Shown piece by piece: positions 16,623-26,364 of a stretch of 64,000 nucleotides of DNA. The position numbers and the translations under genes were made by a program. The stretch is from NCBI RefSeq assembly GCF_021646545.1, contig NZ_JAKIRP010000005.1, forward strand, positions 372,001-436,000. Reading direction: 5' to 3'. Below the pieces are notes generated by a model that did no database searches, had not been told where the DNA came from, and saw only the letters and a program-made list of their open reading frames with translations. Source of the stretch: Chitinophaga filiformis. Its GTDB lineage: Bacteria; Bacteroidota; Bacteroidia; Chitinophagales; Chitinophagaceae. Numbering within the stretch: the first letter of the stretch is position 1; each line of letters starts with the position of its first letter.

Positions 16623-19217
16623 ATGTTACTTATGCAAAGAATTCTCTGGCTTTTCGCCATGCTAACTTTCTCCCTCCAATTATCCGCCCAGCAGAAGCCG
16701 GGAGGTTTTGCCGGCGGCAAACCACCCAGCATAGGACGCCTTTACGGTAAAATACTGGATAACGAAGGGAAACCCATGCCCTATACCTCGGTAATCGTAT
16801 TTCAGAATCGTTTCGACTCCGCCACAAAAACAAAAAAGGACGTACTGATAAAGGGTGTTATTACCCAGAATAATGGTGAATTCAACCTGGAAGAACTGCC
16901 TATTATGGGGCCGTTAATCCTGAAGATTTCCGCCACCGGCTTCAAGCCTTATTCCCAGGTAGTATCTCTCATGACAAAGAAACCGGCTCCGGGCACAATG
17001 CCATCTTTCGACAAAGACCTGGGCAATATCAAACTGACCAGCGATATCAGTCAGCTGCAGGGTGTAACCGTGACCGCCTCCAAACCACTCATGAAAGTGG
17101 ATATGGATAAAAAGGTGTTCAATGTAGAAAAGAACATTTCCAGCGCCGGCGGTACCGCTATGGATGTTATGAAGAATGTGCCTTCTGTCAATGTGGACAT
17201 CGACGGTAACATGACCATGCGTAACGCAGCTCCGCAGTTGTACATTGACGGCCGCCCTACTACCCTTACCCTCGACCAGATCCCTGCTGACGCTATCGAA
17301 AGCGTGGAAGTAATGACCGCCCCCAGCGCCAAATATGACGCTTCCGGCGGTGGTGCAGGTATTGTGAACATCGTGCTGAAGAAGAACCGTAAAACGGGTT
17401 ATAACGGCAACCTCCGTGCGGGTGTGGATAAACGTGGCGGTTTCAATGGCGGTGCCGATTTCAACCTGCGCCAGGGCAAGCTGAACCTGACAGCCAGCGG
17501 TATGATCAACCAGATGCGTGACCGTACTACGGGTAAAACAGACCGTTACGACATTTCCAGCGAACCGAATATCCATACGCTGCAGGAAAACACTTCCAAA
17601 AGCAATGGTGGTTTTATGTTCGGTCGTCTGGGCGCTGATTATTTCGCTACTAACCGTACCACTTTATCTATTTCCGGTATCAGGGTACATGGTAGTTTCA
17701 AACCTTCCAGCATCCTCGACATCAACACAGACACGCTGTTCAGTGGCGGTCCTATGACGGCTTTCAGCCGCAGGGTAACATCTGGTAAACGTGTATTCAA
17801 TGGTACCGGTTTAGTGTTGGGTATGAAACATCTCTTCCCGCATGAAGGAGAAGAATTGACGGTAGATGCGAACTATTTTGGTGGTAACGCTACCAATAGT
17901 TCCAACTATAACACAGACTTCTATAATGTCAAAGGTGGTGCTGTTACCAGCAACCAACTGGAAAAGATCTCCGGCAACGGTAAAATGCGGAACATTACCG
18001 CGCAAACAGACTATGTAAAGCCATTGGGTAAAAGCAAACTGGAGGCTGGTCTGAGAGCGAATTTCCGTCATATCGAAAACGCCAACTATAACTACCTGTT
18101 CAATGAGGCTACCCAGGAATACGATCTCACATCAGGTAATACCAGCAATTACAAGAACAATGAGAGCGTATATGCTGCTTATGTAACCTTCAGCAGCAGC
18201 ATTCATAATTTCAGCTACAAACTGGGATTACGTGGGGAAAGTTCAAAATACACCGGGGAACTCGTCCAGACAGGACAGCAATTCAGCAACAGCTATCCTA
18301 CCAGTCTGTTCCCTACTATCTTCCTGAGCCAGAAGTTCAAACACGACCAGGAAGTACAGCTGAGCGCTACGCGTCGTATCAATCGTCCGAACTTCTTCCA
18401 GCTGATACCTTTTGCTGACTCGACGGACAAGCTGAACATCACAAAAGGTAATCCGGGTCTGGTACCGGAGTTCACACAATCGCTGGAGTTGTCTTACCTG
18501 AAAACATTTAAAGGTAATCACACATTCCTGGGTTCTGTATACTATAAATACACTGATAATACCATTACCAGTTATATAGATCGTCAGACAGACCCGACTA
18601 CCGGTAGTACAGCCCTGATCAACACCTTCATCAACGCCAAAGGCAGTTATACTACCGGTGCGGAGATTACGGTACAGAACTATTTCACAAAGTGGTGGGA
18701 TATGTCTACCAACATCAATATGTACAATTCCAAGGTAGACGCCGGCCAGACAGCAGTAGCCAATCAGAAAGCGTTATGGAGCGTGTTCGGTAAGCTGAAC
18801 AGTAATTTCAAATTACCTGCCACCATGGAACTGCAACTGACAGCTACCTATCAGTCGAAGACCAATCTGCCGATCAATACGAACAACGGTTTTGGTGGTG
18901 GTCCTCCCGGTATGGAAGCACAAAGCTCTTCACAGGGTTATATCCGTTCTTTCTACGGTATAGACCTGGCACTGAAGAAAAGCTTCCTGAAGAGCAAAGC
19001 CCTGAGTGCGACGATAGGTATAAGTGATATCTTCCGTACCAGGAAGACAGACCAGTACTCATACAGTGCTTATTTTACCCAGAATTATACCCGTTTAAGG
19101 AACCCGCAGATGATCAGGCTGAACCTGGCCTACCGCTTCGGGAAAATAGACGCGTCCCTGTTCAAACGTAAGAGTTCAGGAGCAGGCAACCAGGGCATGA
19201 TGGATGGTATGCAATAA
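16623..19217 (+). CDS. Outer membrane beta-barrel family protein (TonB-receptor-like)
   Basis: The 864-residue protein starts with a signal peptide (MQRILWLFAMLTFSLQLSAQ if begun at the second ATG, 16632). A carboxypeptidase-regulatory-like domain follows at about residues 38-130 (GRLYGKILDNEGKPMPYT). A plug-like segment (VTVTASKPLMKVDMDKKVF, then VMKNVPSVNVDIDGNM) comes next, and then a long beta-barrel of the OMP_b-brl_3 type. The barrel ends in repeated aromatic strands (LAYRFGKIDASLF). The plug lacks an evident TonB box. Such proteins sit in the outer membrane; many are fitness or efflux-like proteins of unknown ligand. It follows a LytS/LytTR pair, a recurring arrangement in Bacteroidetes. 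Confidence 0.87.
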   Translation: MLLMQRILWLFAMLTFSLQLSAQQKPGGFAGGKPPSIGRLYGKILDNEGKPMPYTSVIVFQNRFDSATKTKKDVLIKGVITQNNGEFNLEELPIMGPLILKISATGFKPYSQVVSLMTKKPAPGTMPSFDKDLGNIKLTSDISQLQGVTVTASKPLMKVDMDKKVFNVEKNISSAGGTAMDVMKNVPSVNVDIDGNMTMRNAAPQLYIDGRPTTLTLDQIPADAIESVEVMTAPSAKYDASGGGAGIVNIVLKKNRKTGYNGNLRAGVDKRGGFNGGADFNLRQGKLNLTASGMINQMRDRTTGKTDRYDISSEPNIHTLQENTSKSNGGFMFGRLGADYFATNRTTLSISGIRVHGSFKPSSILDINTDTLFSGGPMTAFSRRVTSGKRVFNGTGLVLGMKHLFPHEGEELTVDANYFGGNATNSSNYNTDFYNVKGGAVTSNQLEKISGNGKMRNITAQTDYVKPLGKSKLEAGLRANFRHIENANYNYLFNEATQEYDLTSGNTSNYKNNESVYAAYVTFSSSIHNFSYKLGLRGESSKYTGELVQTGQQFSNSYPTSLFPTIFLSQKFKHDQEVQLSATRRINRPNFFQLIPFADSTDKLNITKGNPGLVPEFTQSLELSYLKTFKGNHTFLGSVYYKYTDNTITSYIDRQTDPTTGSTALINTFINAKGSYTTGAEITVQNYFTKWWDMSTNINMYNSKVDAGQTAVANQKALWSVFGKLNSNFKLPATMELQLTATYQSKTNLPINTNNGFGGGPPGMEAQSSSQGYIRSFYGIDLALKKSFLKSKALSATIGISDIFRTRKTDQYSYSAYFTQNYTRLRNPQMIRLNLAYRFGKIDASLFKRKSSGAGNQGMMDGMQ

Positions 19218-19243
19218 TATCATATACAGGAACAACAAATAAC

Positions 19244-19277
19244 AAAAAACGAATGGTCAGACAGCCATTCGTTTTTT
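19244..19277. terminator. Bidirectional terminator between convergent genes
   Basis: The 7-bp stem 19250-19256 / 19265-19271 is flanked by A-run and T-run on opposite sides, so it can work for both the outer membrane protein gene and the convergent hypothetical gene. Confidence 0.7.
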
Positions 19278-19319
19278 GTTTTTATGCGCATAGCGTTCTT
19301 CAGGGAACACCCCTTCTGA

Positions 19320-19721
19320 TTATGCATTCATGAAGTCCAGGTCGAAGTAATATTCCCGGTAGTCAGCGGGATTCAGGTAAATGGAGATCTGCTTGTGTTT
19401 CTCCAGCAGAAAATTGACTGTTACCCGGTCTTTGTAAATGTAGGGACTAAGTAATTGAATATACATGTTATTCTCTGCCTGGTAGGCGCAGGAGAGATAA
19501 CATATTTCCTGCTCGCGTACATGGTCTGTCTGATGGCCGATCAGGCCATCCAGCATGCGAACTTCCAGGTTGTCGGTACTAACCGCCTCCTCATAGTAAT
19601 TGGATGTGAAAACGGTAAAATCTTCTGCGTTCACTGTAATTCTGTTCCCGGTCATTTTCAGACCGGCATTAGGATCTTGTCGCGTTGGGGGAAAGAGCAG
19701 TCCAATGAGTCGTTTCAGCAT
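19320..19721 (-). CDS. Hypothetical protein
   Basis: The 133-residue protein has a short hydrophobic N-terminus (MLKRLIGLLFPPT) and then a mixed beta-rich body with many aromatic and acidic residues (YREYYFDLDFMNA at the end). I recognise no family. Codon use looks like the neighbouring chromosome genes, and the frame is not explained as the shadow of another gene. It lies alone between a terminator and a Dabb-family gene on the same strand, with a strong hairpin (19794-19818) in between, so it is probably its own transcription unit. Confidence 0.55.
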   Translation of the reverse strand: MLKRLIGLLFPPTRQDPNAGLKMTGNRITVNAEDFTVFTSNYYEEAVSTDNLEVRMLDGLIGHQTDHVREQEICYLSCAYQAENNMYIQLLSPYIYKDRVTVNFLLEKHKQISIYLNPADYREYYFDLDFMNA

Positions 19722-19793
19722 AATTAATCACTTTAATGATGACGATCAGGCTGGCATTGGTTGTTGTAATGGTAAAATCCTGGCTGATAGGAT

Positions 19794-19818
19794 GTCAGTC
19801 CGCCGCTGGCGGACTGAC
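19794..19818 (-). terminator. Hairpin between Dabb gene and hypothetical gene
   Basis: A perfect 11-bp stem (19794-19804 with 19808-19818) has a 3-base loop and lies just after the Dabb gene on the minus strand. No T-run follows, so it may be a weak terminator or an mRNA-stabilising hairpin. Confidence 0.5.
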
Positions 19819-19844
19819 TATTGATTCAAATATACAAAGTATCA

Positions 19845-20264
19845 TTAAATATCTTCGGAATCGTATACGATCACCTTTTTCCACACGGAAGAACATTCTT
19901 CAATAAACTTCAGGTGAGCGGGATCTGTCTGATAAATGTCCTGGTCTGCTTTATTTTTAAAGAAGAGCAACCAGGAAACCTGGTAAGAGCGGTCTATCAC
20001 ATCGCGGTTGGTTGTAGAGGGCATGCCGATATGGTGCTGTTTGATAGTTTTAGCCCCTTTGGCCAGCTTTTGCAATCCGGCAACAAGTTTGGCCTTGTCT
20101 TCCTGGCTGTCCGGATTATGCAGCCAGAAATAAACATGGTGTACAAATACCTTCTCTGCCGGTGGCACCGCCATGGCCACTCCGCCGGTCATTGTAGCTA
20201 CGCCCGCCACAGCAGCCGTTTTACCTGCTGCTGAAAGGAACTGTCGTCTGGTTTGTTTCGACAT
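19845..20264 (-). CDS. Exported Dabb-family (stress-responsive A/B barrel) protein
   Basis: The 139-residue protein begins with a twin-arginine signal (TRRQFLSAAG at residues 5-14, then an alanine-rich stretch to about residue 33), so it should be exported folded by Tat. The mature part is a dimeric alpha+beta barrel Dabb domain: VFVHHVYFWLH opening, then DKAKLVAGLQKLAK, and a ...SYQVSWLLFF strand. Dabb domains often bind small organic ligands; a function for the secreted form is not established. It stands alone on the minus strand, divergent from the glycosyltransferase block. Confidence 0.82.
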   Translation of the reverse strand: MSKQTRRQFLSAAGKTAAVAGVATMTGGVAMAVPPAEKVFVHHVYFWLHNPDSQEDKAKLVAGLQKLAKGAKTIKQHHIGMPSTTNRDVIDRSYQVSWLLFFKNKADQDIYQTDPAHLKFIEECSSVWKKVIVYDSEDI

Positions 20265-20487
20265 AGGGTTATTTTTTTTGTCAAGAAAAATAGGAAATTA
20301 TCCCGATATCCCTGCATTGGCATCCAATCTTTCTCGCGGGCGTGCCAGTTCAACTGGTTCACTTTTTGTAATTCTATCCATAGGATACTAACTAAGACAC
20401 ATAACAGCTTTGAACCCCCGGCCGGTTTATTCCACACTGGCCGATTTTGGTGAACCTATTTGCTACTACTTCGTTAAAAACTTTGAT

Positions 20488-21684
20488 ATGGATACATTTG
20501 ACATGAAGCCTGAGATTCTCTTTGTGAGTACTTACTCGCCCCGCAAATGCGGTATTGCCACCTTTACCGCCGACCTCACCAAAGAACTAACCCATCTGTT
20601 GAAGCATGAGTTTGAGATCAGTATATGTGCCCTAGACAAAAGGGCCAATACGGAGCTGTATGCAGCACCTGTCACAATGGTCATGGACGGTTGCCGGCTG
20701 AATTCCTGTATTGCAGGTGCGGAAGCCATCAACCAGAATCCTGCGGTGAAAATGGTTTGTGTAGAGCATGAATTCGGGCTTTTCGGCGGTAATATGGGGG
20801 AATATGTACTGGCCTTCCTTTCCCTGCTGAGCAAGCCTTTTATTATCCGTTTCCATACAGTGTTACCTCACCCTGACAGTGAAAGGCTGAAGCTGGTACG
20901 AAGCATCTGCCTGCTGGCCGACAAGGTGATCATCATGACCCAGCATTCACACAAACTACTGGTGGAAGATTATGACATTGAGCCGGAAAAACTGTTGATC
21001 ATTCCTCATGGTACCCATCCTATTCCGCCGGCCAACAGAGTGGAACTGCGGAACAGGTTCAACCTGCAGAACAGGAAGATACTGACCACTTTCGGACTGC
21101 TTAGTCCCAACAAGGGGATTGAGCTGGGTATTAAAGCGATGGTAAAGATTGCTGCGGAATTTCCGGAAGCTGTTTACGTCATACTGGGGAATACTCACCC
21201 CAATTTAGTGGAGACTGAGGGCGAAACTTACCGCGAAAGTCTCCAGCGACTGATCGAAGAAAATAATCTTACACAAAATGTAAAACTTGTCAATGAATTT
21301 ATTCCAACAGATCAACTGCTGAAATATCTGGCGCTTACAGATATTTATCTCTTTACTTCCAAAGACCCCAACCAGGCAATGAGCGGTACATTCATGTATG
21401 CGATGAGCGCCGGTTGTGCGATCATATCCAATGCCTTTGTGCTGGCAAATGAAATGCTGGATGAAGACACAGGTGTTATTATTCAATCAGGCGATGAAAA
21501 CGCATTGGCTGATAACGCTATTAACCTGCTACGTAATGAAGCGCAACGACAGGAGATGGGTAAGAAGGCATTCATGAGGACCAGGAATACCCTTTGGGGC
21601 ACCGTGGCCCGTAAACATGCGATGTTGTTCTATGAACTCATGAGAAAACAATCACCTACCTACAATAATATTGTAGCGCTATAA
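20488..21684 (+). CDS. Glycosyltransferase family 4 protein
   Basis: The protein is about 398 residues from the ATG at 20488 (MDTFDMKPEILFVSTYSP); the frame extends to 20410. It shows a GT-B fold with an N-terminal glycine/cysteine-bearing donor loop (KCGIATFTADL), a middle linker LIIPHGTHPIPP and the C-terminal nucleotide-sugar domain starting ILTTFGLLSPNKGIELGI. It is the first of a tight set: GT4, an alpha/alpha-barrel protein, a second GT4, facing a GH130 gene. Together these probably build or trim a mannose-containing oligosaccharide, but the product cannot be read from the sequence. It is cytoplasmic or membrane-associated. Confidence 0.85.
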   Translation: MDTFDMKPEILFVSTYSPRKCGIATFTADLTKELTHLLKHEFEISICALDKRANTELYAAPVTMVMDGCRLNSCIAGAEAINQNPAVKMVCVEHEFGLFGGNMGEYVLAFLSLLSKPFIIRFHTVLPHPDSERLKLVRSICLLADKVIIMTQHSHKLLVEDYDIEPEKLLIIPHGTHPIPPANRVELRNRFNLQNRKILTTFGLLSPNKGIELGIKAMVKIAAEFPEAVYVILGNTHPNLVETEGETYRESLQRLIEENNLTQNVKLVNEFIPTDQLLKYLALTDIYLFTSKDPNQAMSGTFMYAMSAGCAIISNAFVLANEMLDEDTGVIIQSGDENALADNAINLLRNEAQRQEMGKKAFMRTRNTLWGTVARKHAMLFYELMRKQSPTYNNIVAL

Positions 21685-21718
21685 CCGACGTGGCCCATTG
21701 TTCACCAAAAAAAATAAC

Positions 21719-22813
21719 ATGCATCCGCATTTACAGACAACGAAAACCACTAAGAGAAAAGAAACCGTATCCGGCAAAATAACTTTGCCAGCCTTTAATC
21801 CGGATCACGTACTGAATATGACAGATGGCACGGGCATCATACAGCATGCCCTGCGTAATATACCCAACAGGAAAGAAGGCTATTGTACAGACGATAATTC
21901 CCGGGCGCTGTTGTTAACCGTGCTGGCGTGGAAACAGAACAGGCACCCTGAGATGCTGAAGTTGATGTCTGTTTATCTGAGCTTTATTCATTATATGCAG
22001 ATGGAGGATGGTTATTTCCACAACTTCATGCTATACAATAAGCACATCGTCATAGATGGCAGTTCGGAAGATGCTTATGGCCGGACGATCATGGCGCTGG
22101 GATATCTGATAGCCGACGGGCCATCGCCGCTTACCATCAAAACAGCGGAAGATATTTTCCTGAAAGCCGCGCCTCATATGGACAATCTGATCTCGCTCAG
22201 GGGTATCGCCAATAGCCTGATCGGGTTATGTATGTTTATCGGATCACAACATCCGCTGGATGGGCACATGAACAGGGCCGTACAGCTGGCGGATAAACTC
22301 GTACATGAATATCGCAGATATTCAGATAAACATTGGTGTTGGTTTGAGGAAGTATTGACGTATGATAACGCTATGATACCACTGGCCCTCCTGCATGCCT
22401 ATGGACTGGCCAGGCAGGAAGAATACCTGCAGATTGCATTGGAGTCTATCAGTTTCCTGGAATCGAAGGTGTTTGTTGACGGAGTATTACATCCTGTAGG
22501 CAATAATGGCTGGTGCAGCAAAGGCGGTACTACCGCTTTATTTGATCAGCAGCCGCTGGATGCCATGGCCATGGTATTGTTTTACCAGCAGGCATTCTAT
22601 ATTACGGGAGATAAAAAATTCCTTACAAGGGGAATACGTTCCTGGCAGTGGTTCATGGGTGACAATGCATTGAAGCTGCCACTATATGACAAAGATACCG
22701 GTGGCTGTTCTGATGGTTTGCAGCCTGACAGGGTAAATGAAAACCAGGGCGCTGAAAGCACTATCGCGTTCTGGATCGCCTATTTTGCCGTTTCTGAAAT
22801 GTTAGACAGATAA
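21719..22813 (+). CDS. Alpha/alpha-toroid glycan protein encoded between two GT4 genes
   Basis: The protein is about 364 residues, starting at the ATG at 21719 (MHPHLQTTK); an upstream TTG at 21698 is less likely. It is all-helical with repeating aromatic helices (GYCTDDNSRALLLTVL, LISLRGIANSLIGLC, HWCWFEEVLTYDNAM). The pattern fits an (alpha/alpha)6 barrel as in several glycoside hydrolase and phosphorylase-associated families. No signal peptide is seen. It stops at 22813 and the next GT4 starts at 22814, so the genes are coupled. I recognise the architecture and the cluster but not a proven reaction. Confidence 0.7.
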   Translation: MHPHLQTTKTTKRKETVSGKITLPAFNPDHVLNMTDGTGIIQHALRNIPNRKEGYCTDDNSRALLLTVLAWKQNRHPEMLKLMSVYLSFIHYMQMEDGYFHNFMLYNKHIVIDGSSEDAYGRTIMALGYLIADGPSPLTIKTAEDIFLKAAPHMDNLISLRGIANSLIGLCMFIGSQHPLDGHMNRAVQLADKLVHEYRRYSDKHWCWFEEVLTYDNAMIPLALLHAYGLARQEEYLQIALESISFLESKVFVDGVLHPVGNNGWCSKGGTTALFDQQPLDAMAMVLFYQQAFYITGDKKFLTRGIRSWQWFMGDNALKLPLYDKDTGGCSDGLQPDRVNENQGAESTIAFWIAYFAVSEMLDR

Positions 22814-23824
22814 ATGAAAATAGCAGTTCTCTCTCCTATCGTCTGGCGTACCCCTCCACGCCAATACGGCCCATGGGAACAGGTGACCTCTGTACTTACC
22901 GAGGGTCTTGTAAAAAAAGGAATCGATGTAACACTTTTTGCCACGGGCGATTCTGTCACCCGTGCAAAACTTGCATCCGTATGCGATCATCCGCTGGGAG
23001 AAAAACCAGCAGACTTCAAGGTATGGGAGTGCCTTCATATATCGGCGCTGATGGAAAGGGCCGGTGAATTTGACCTGATACACAATCATTATGATTTCCT
23101 GCCCCTCACCTATTCCCGGCTGATTCCCACACCGATGCTGACGACCATTCACGGCTTCTCATCACCGGACATTATACCGGTATACAAGAAGTACAATGAT
23201 ACGGGGCATTATGTATCTATCAGCAACAGTGACCGCAGCAGGGAATTAAGGTATATCGCTACTGTATATAATGGCATCGATGAATCACTATTCTCTTTCC
23301 GGGAAACACCGGAAGAGTACCTGTTGAGTTTTGGGAGAATACATCCTGAAAAAGGTACACATCTGGCGATAGAGATTGCCCGGAAGCTGAACATGCAACT
23401 GATCATCTGTGGCCTGATACAGGATGCACGTTACTTTAAGGAGCAAGTGGAACCTTTTATCAATGGCGACACTGTTGTTTATAAAGGGAATGTTGGTCCG
23501 GCGGAACGCTGCCTGCTGCTGGGCAACGCAGCAGCATTACTACATCCAGTGATGTTTGAAGAACCGTTTGGGTTAAGCATAGCAGAAGCGATGATGTGTG
23601 GTACGCCTGTGATTGCATTTAACAGGGGCGCTATGAAGGAATTGATAAAAGACGGAACCACGGGGTTCCTCGTCAATACGGTAGAAGAAGCAGTAGCTGC
23701 TGTCGGCGATATACCGCATATTCACCGGTATAATTGCCACCTGCATGCGATGGCCAACTTCAGCCAGGAGCAGATGGTAAACCGTTATATTGAAGTATAC
23801 AAAAGGATAGTCAGTACAGCCTGA
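22814..23824 (+). CDS. Glycosyltransferase family 4 protein
   Basis: The 336-residue protein is a compact GT-B glycosyltransferase. The N-terminal domain opens MKIAVLSPIVWRTPP with YGPWEQVTSVLTEGL, LIHNHYDFLPL is near residue 85, and SFGRIHPEKGTHLAIEIA is near residue 175. The donor-site EX7E element is in EEPFGLSIAE (about residue 255), followed by GTPVIAFNRGAMKELI. These features place it in family GT4 (retaining). It abuts the alpha/alpha-barrel gene without a gap and converges on the GH130 gene, which starts its stop codon at the next base. It likely transfers a sugar, perhaps mannose, in the same pathway. Confidence 0.88.
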   Translation: MKIAVLSPIVWRTPPRQYGPWEQVTSVLTEGLVKKGIDVTLFATGDSVTRAKLASVCDHPLGEKPADFKVWECLHISALMERAGEFDLIHNHYDFLPLTYSRLIPTPMLTTIHGFSSPDIIPVYKKYNDTGHYVSISNSDRSRELRYIATVYNGIDESLFSFRETPEEYLLSFGRIHPEKGTHLAIEIARKLNMQLIICGLIQDARYFKEQVEPFINGDTVVYKGNVGPAERCLLLGNAAALLHPVMFEEPFGLSIAEAMMCGTPVIAFNRGAMKELIKDGTTGFLVNTVEEAVAAVGDIPHIHRYNCHLHAMANFSQEQMVNRYIEVYKRIVSTA

Positions 23825-25267
23825 CTATCCACCTTTTAATAAAGCTTTCAGTAATTTATCCAGCGGTACGCTGGCAAATGAAGACGCATAATCTGACACT
23901 GCATAGGGAATGAAGACCAGTCCTTCATGGATCATGGCGCCACAGGAATAAACCACATTAGGTACATAACCATCCCGTTCATCTTCTTTAGGCATCAGCA
24001 GAGGATATCTCAGGCGGCCCAGTTCTTTTGTAGGATCTTCCAGATCGAAGAGCGCCGCTCCCAGGCAATATTTCCGCATAGGTCCCACACCATGGGAGAT
24101 GATCAGCCAACCTTTGTCGGTGAGCAATGGCGAACCGGCATTACCTATCTGCACAAACTCCCAGGGATATTTAGGCTGCTGTAACAGGATGGGGTCCTCC
24201 CATTCATACAGATCGTCAGAGAACATAATATAGTTGTTCACACCATCTACTCTGGACAGCATGGCATATTTTCCATTGATCTTTCTGGGAAAAAGCGCCA
24301 GGTTCTTATTCACCGCTCCCTTTCCATATAAAGGCGACACCTCGAAATGCTGGAAGTCGCAGGTTTTGATCAGTTTTGGCAGGATGAAAGAACCATCATA
24401 TGCGGTATATGTAGCATAATAGGTGCAGGAACCTTCTTCCTCTACAAATCTCACAAAACGGGCATCTTCAATGCCATTCTTTTCCGTGTAGGTTACCGGA
24501 AAGATGACACGTTCAGACAGACCTGTATAGTCGGGGAAATGCAGCTCGTAGCTAGCATCTACTAATTCGAGTACATGCTGCTTCATATTCTGCTGGTCCG
24601 AGGGATCTTTGATCCCTCTCAGCAGGGTGCGCAGCACGACGTCTATTTCCGAGTAAGTGAAATCTCCTGTGAGCTGGTGTAATATCCCCACGTGAATATC
24701 TTCCGGGAGGCGTAGCTGTGACAGCTGCTGGGCAAAATGCTCTTTATCGTTCAGCTTTTCACCGGTCAGTTTGCCCTCTGTCAGGAATCTGGCCGGGGGA
24801 TCAAGGTGGATATTACAATCCTTGTCCAGCACTCCCTCCCGGAACTCAATAGAAGAAATATGACTTTCTCCTGTAGCCCGGAAACTGACTATTACCCGCT
24901 TTTCTCCCGGTTTCAGCCCTGACTGGTCGGGCGCTTCCACTACTGAAGGATTAAAAAGGGCAGCCGCTTCCAGGGAGTACTCCATGGTAAAATATGCTCC
25001 CAGTAAATGTTGCCGTTCTTTGGTCACCATCAATCCGGCTGGCACCAGGTGACTGATCCTCGCATAATGCATCTCAAAGATCACATTAATATCTTTGTAT
25101 CTGCAGGAAAATTCTCTCAATACATTATCCAATACTTCACATACGGTATCTTCCGGCATTTCCACGACCTTGCTAATGATCTGAAGAGCGCGTTCGTTTC
25201 CTGAATTAAAAAAGCGTGGAATCACTCTCTTAAAATCGGGGGTAATCCTGATGTTTTTTCTCGTCAT
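23825..25267 (-). CDS. GH130 family mannoside phosphorylase/hydrolase
   Basis: The protein is about 480 residues (start chosen at the ATG at 25267, MTRKNIRITPDF; the frame extends to 25285). The C-terminal two thirds form the five-bladed propeller of family GH130: RFVEEEGSCTYYATYTAYDG, KNLALFPRKINGKYAMLSR, GNAGSPLLTDKGWLIISHGV and a VPNVVYSCGAM segment. The N-terminal ~150 residues are a helical/beta extension found in the longer GH130 branch. Family members phosphorolyse beta-1,4- or beta-1,2-mannosides or hydrolyse them. No signal peptide is seen, so it acts in the cytosol. It is convergent with two GT4 genes and lacks any gap to them. Confidence 0.87.
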   Translation of the reverse strand: MTRKNIRITPDFKRVIPRFFNSGNERALQIISKVVEMPEDTVCEVLDNVLREFSCRYKDINVIFEMHYARISHLVPAGLMVTKERQHLLGAYFTMEYSLEAAALFNPSVVEAPDQSGLKPGEKRVIVSFRATGESHISSIEFREGVLDKDCNIHLDPPARFLTEGKLTGEKLNDKEHFAQQLSQLRLPEDIHVGILHQLTGDFTYSEIDVVLRTLLRGIKDPSDQQNMKQHVLELVDASYELHFPDYTGLSERVIFPVTYTEKNGIEDARFVRFVEEEGSCTYYATYTAYDGSFILPKLIKTCDFQHFEVSPLYGKGAVNKNLALFPRKINGKYAMLSRVDGVNNYIMFSDDLYEWEDPILLQQPKYPWEFVQIGNAGSPLLTDKGWLIISHGVGPMRKYCLGAALFDLEDPTKELGRLRYPLLMPKEDERDGYVPNVVYSCGAMIHEGLVFIPYAVSDYASSFASVPLDKLLKALLKGG

Positions 25268-25492
25268 GCTTAACATATGCAACAATCTACTGGGTTAAGA
25301 AAAGATATATACCTATAAAGTTAACTCTTTTAGCGTTAAGGTTTTGTGATGCCACGTAGCGGCGTCACCGTTCGATTCGTATAGCTGAATGAGTTGACCA
25401 CACTCTTTGAGCTTTTCAGCAAACAATATTTGAGCCAACGAACAAAGTATGGAATAGCCTGAAGACGTACCTTTGCTAAAAAGCTGATAATC

Positions 25493-26287
25493 ATGGCTAA
25501 TCCGGAGTCGCTCATACCATATTTCTTGTATTCCTGTTATACGGACAGACACTATGAGGCAGAACAATTTGTACCGGAGCATGTGCTGACACAGGTAATA
25601 GCTGGCAGCCTGGTATTCTATTCTTCTGAGGGACGGCATGAACTAAAGTCCGGAGAGGTGATCTTTGCAAAAAAGAACCAGCTCACCAGAGCCCTGAAAT
25701 ATCCCGGTCCCGAAGGAGAAATGAAGTCTGTCAGCGTCTTCTTTGACCAGGCATTTCTGCGCGATTATAGTGCCGAAAATAGCCCGGTTGATATCATTCC
25801 CTACTCTGGGCCCTCTTTTATACAATTCCCGTCGGAAACACTGTTAAAAAACTATTTTGAGTCGCTTAGCCCCTACCATCATTTGCAAACCAATAAACCA
25901 CTGGCTGTTCTAAAGCAGCGGGAGGCATTACTGCTATTACTGCACCTGGCGCCGGATCTGAAAAATGTGCTCTTTGACTTCAGCGAACCGGGGAAAATTG
26001 ATCTTGAGGAATTTATGAACAAACACTTCAGGTTTAATGTGGACCTCAGGCGTTTCGCCTATCTAACCGGCAGAAGCCTGGCAACCTTCAAAAGAGATTT
26101 TGAAAAGGCGTTCCATGAGTCCCCGAGTCGCTGGTTACAGCAGAAAAGACTGCAGGAAGCCTATTTCCAGATCAAGGAAAAAAGGAGAAAGCCGTCAGAT
26201 GTCTACCTGGAAGTAGGATTCGAAGATCTTTCCCATTTTTCATTTGCCTTCAAAAAGACCTATGGAGTAGCCCCCTCCCTGGTATAA
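25493..26287 (+). CDS. AraC-family transcriptional regulator
   Basis: The 264-residue protein has an N-terminal sensor of about 150 residues with a cupin-like strand (LTQVIAGSLVFYSSEGRHE). The C-terminal AraC domain (about residues 165-262) includes FRFNVDLRRFAYLTGRSLA and VGFEDLSHFSFAFKKTYG, the two helix-turn-helix units. It is divergent from GH130 and lies upstream of a second AraC gene and a GH47 gene on the same strand. It may control either mannose-related unit. The first gap, 77 bases to the next AraC gene, is small enough for co-transcription. Confidence 0.85.
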   Translation: MANPESLIPYFLYSCYTDRHYEAEQFVPEHVLTQVIAGSLVFYSSEGRHELKSGEVIFAKKNQLTRALKYPGPEGEMKSVSVFFDQAFLRDYSAENSPVDIIPYSGPSFIQFPSETLLKNYFESLSPYHHLQTNKPLAVLKQREALLLLLHLAPDLKNVLFDFSEPGKIDLEEFMNKHFRFNVDLRRFAYLTGRSLATFKRDFEKAFHESPSRWLQQKRLQEAYFQIKEKRRKPSDVYLEVGFEDLSHFSFAFKKTYGVAPSLV

Positions 26288-26364
26288 ATATTATTTTAGA
26301 CCGGCATTTCCAGCAGGCACATCTGCATGAAAAATCATTATCTTTAAGCAGCTGGGAACAGGGT

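Noticed and set aside
16914..17576. 220-codon minus-strand frame
   Set aside because: It is antisense to the outer membrane barrel gene, and its His/Thr/Val-rich makeup is typical of a shadow.
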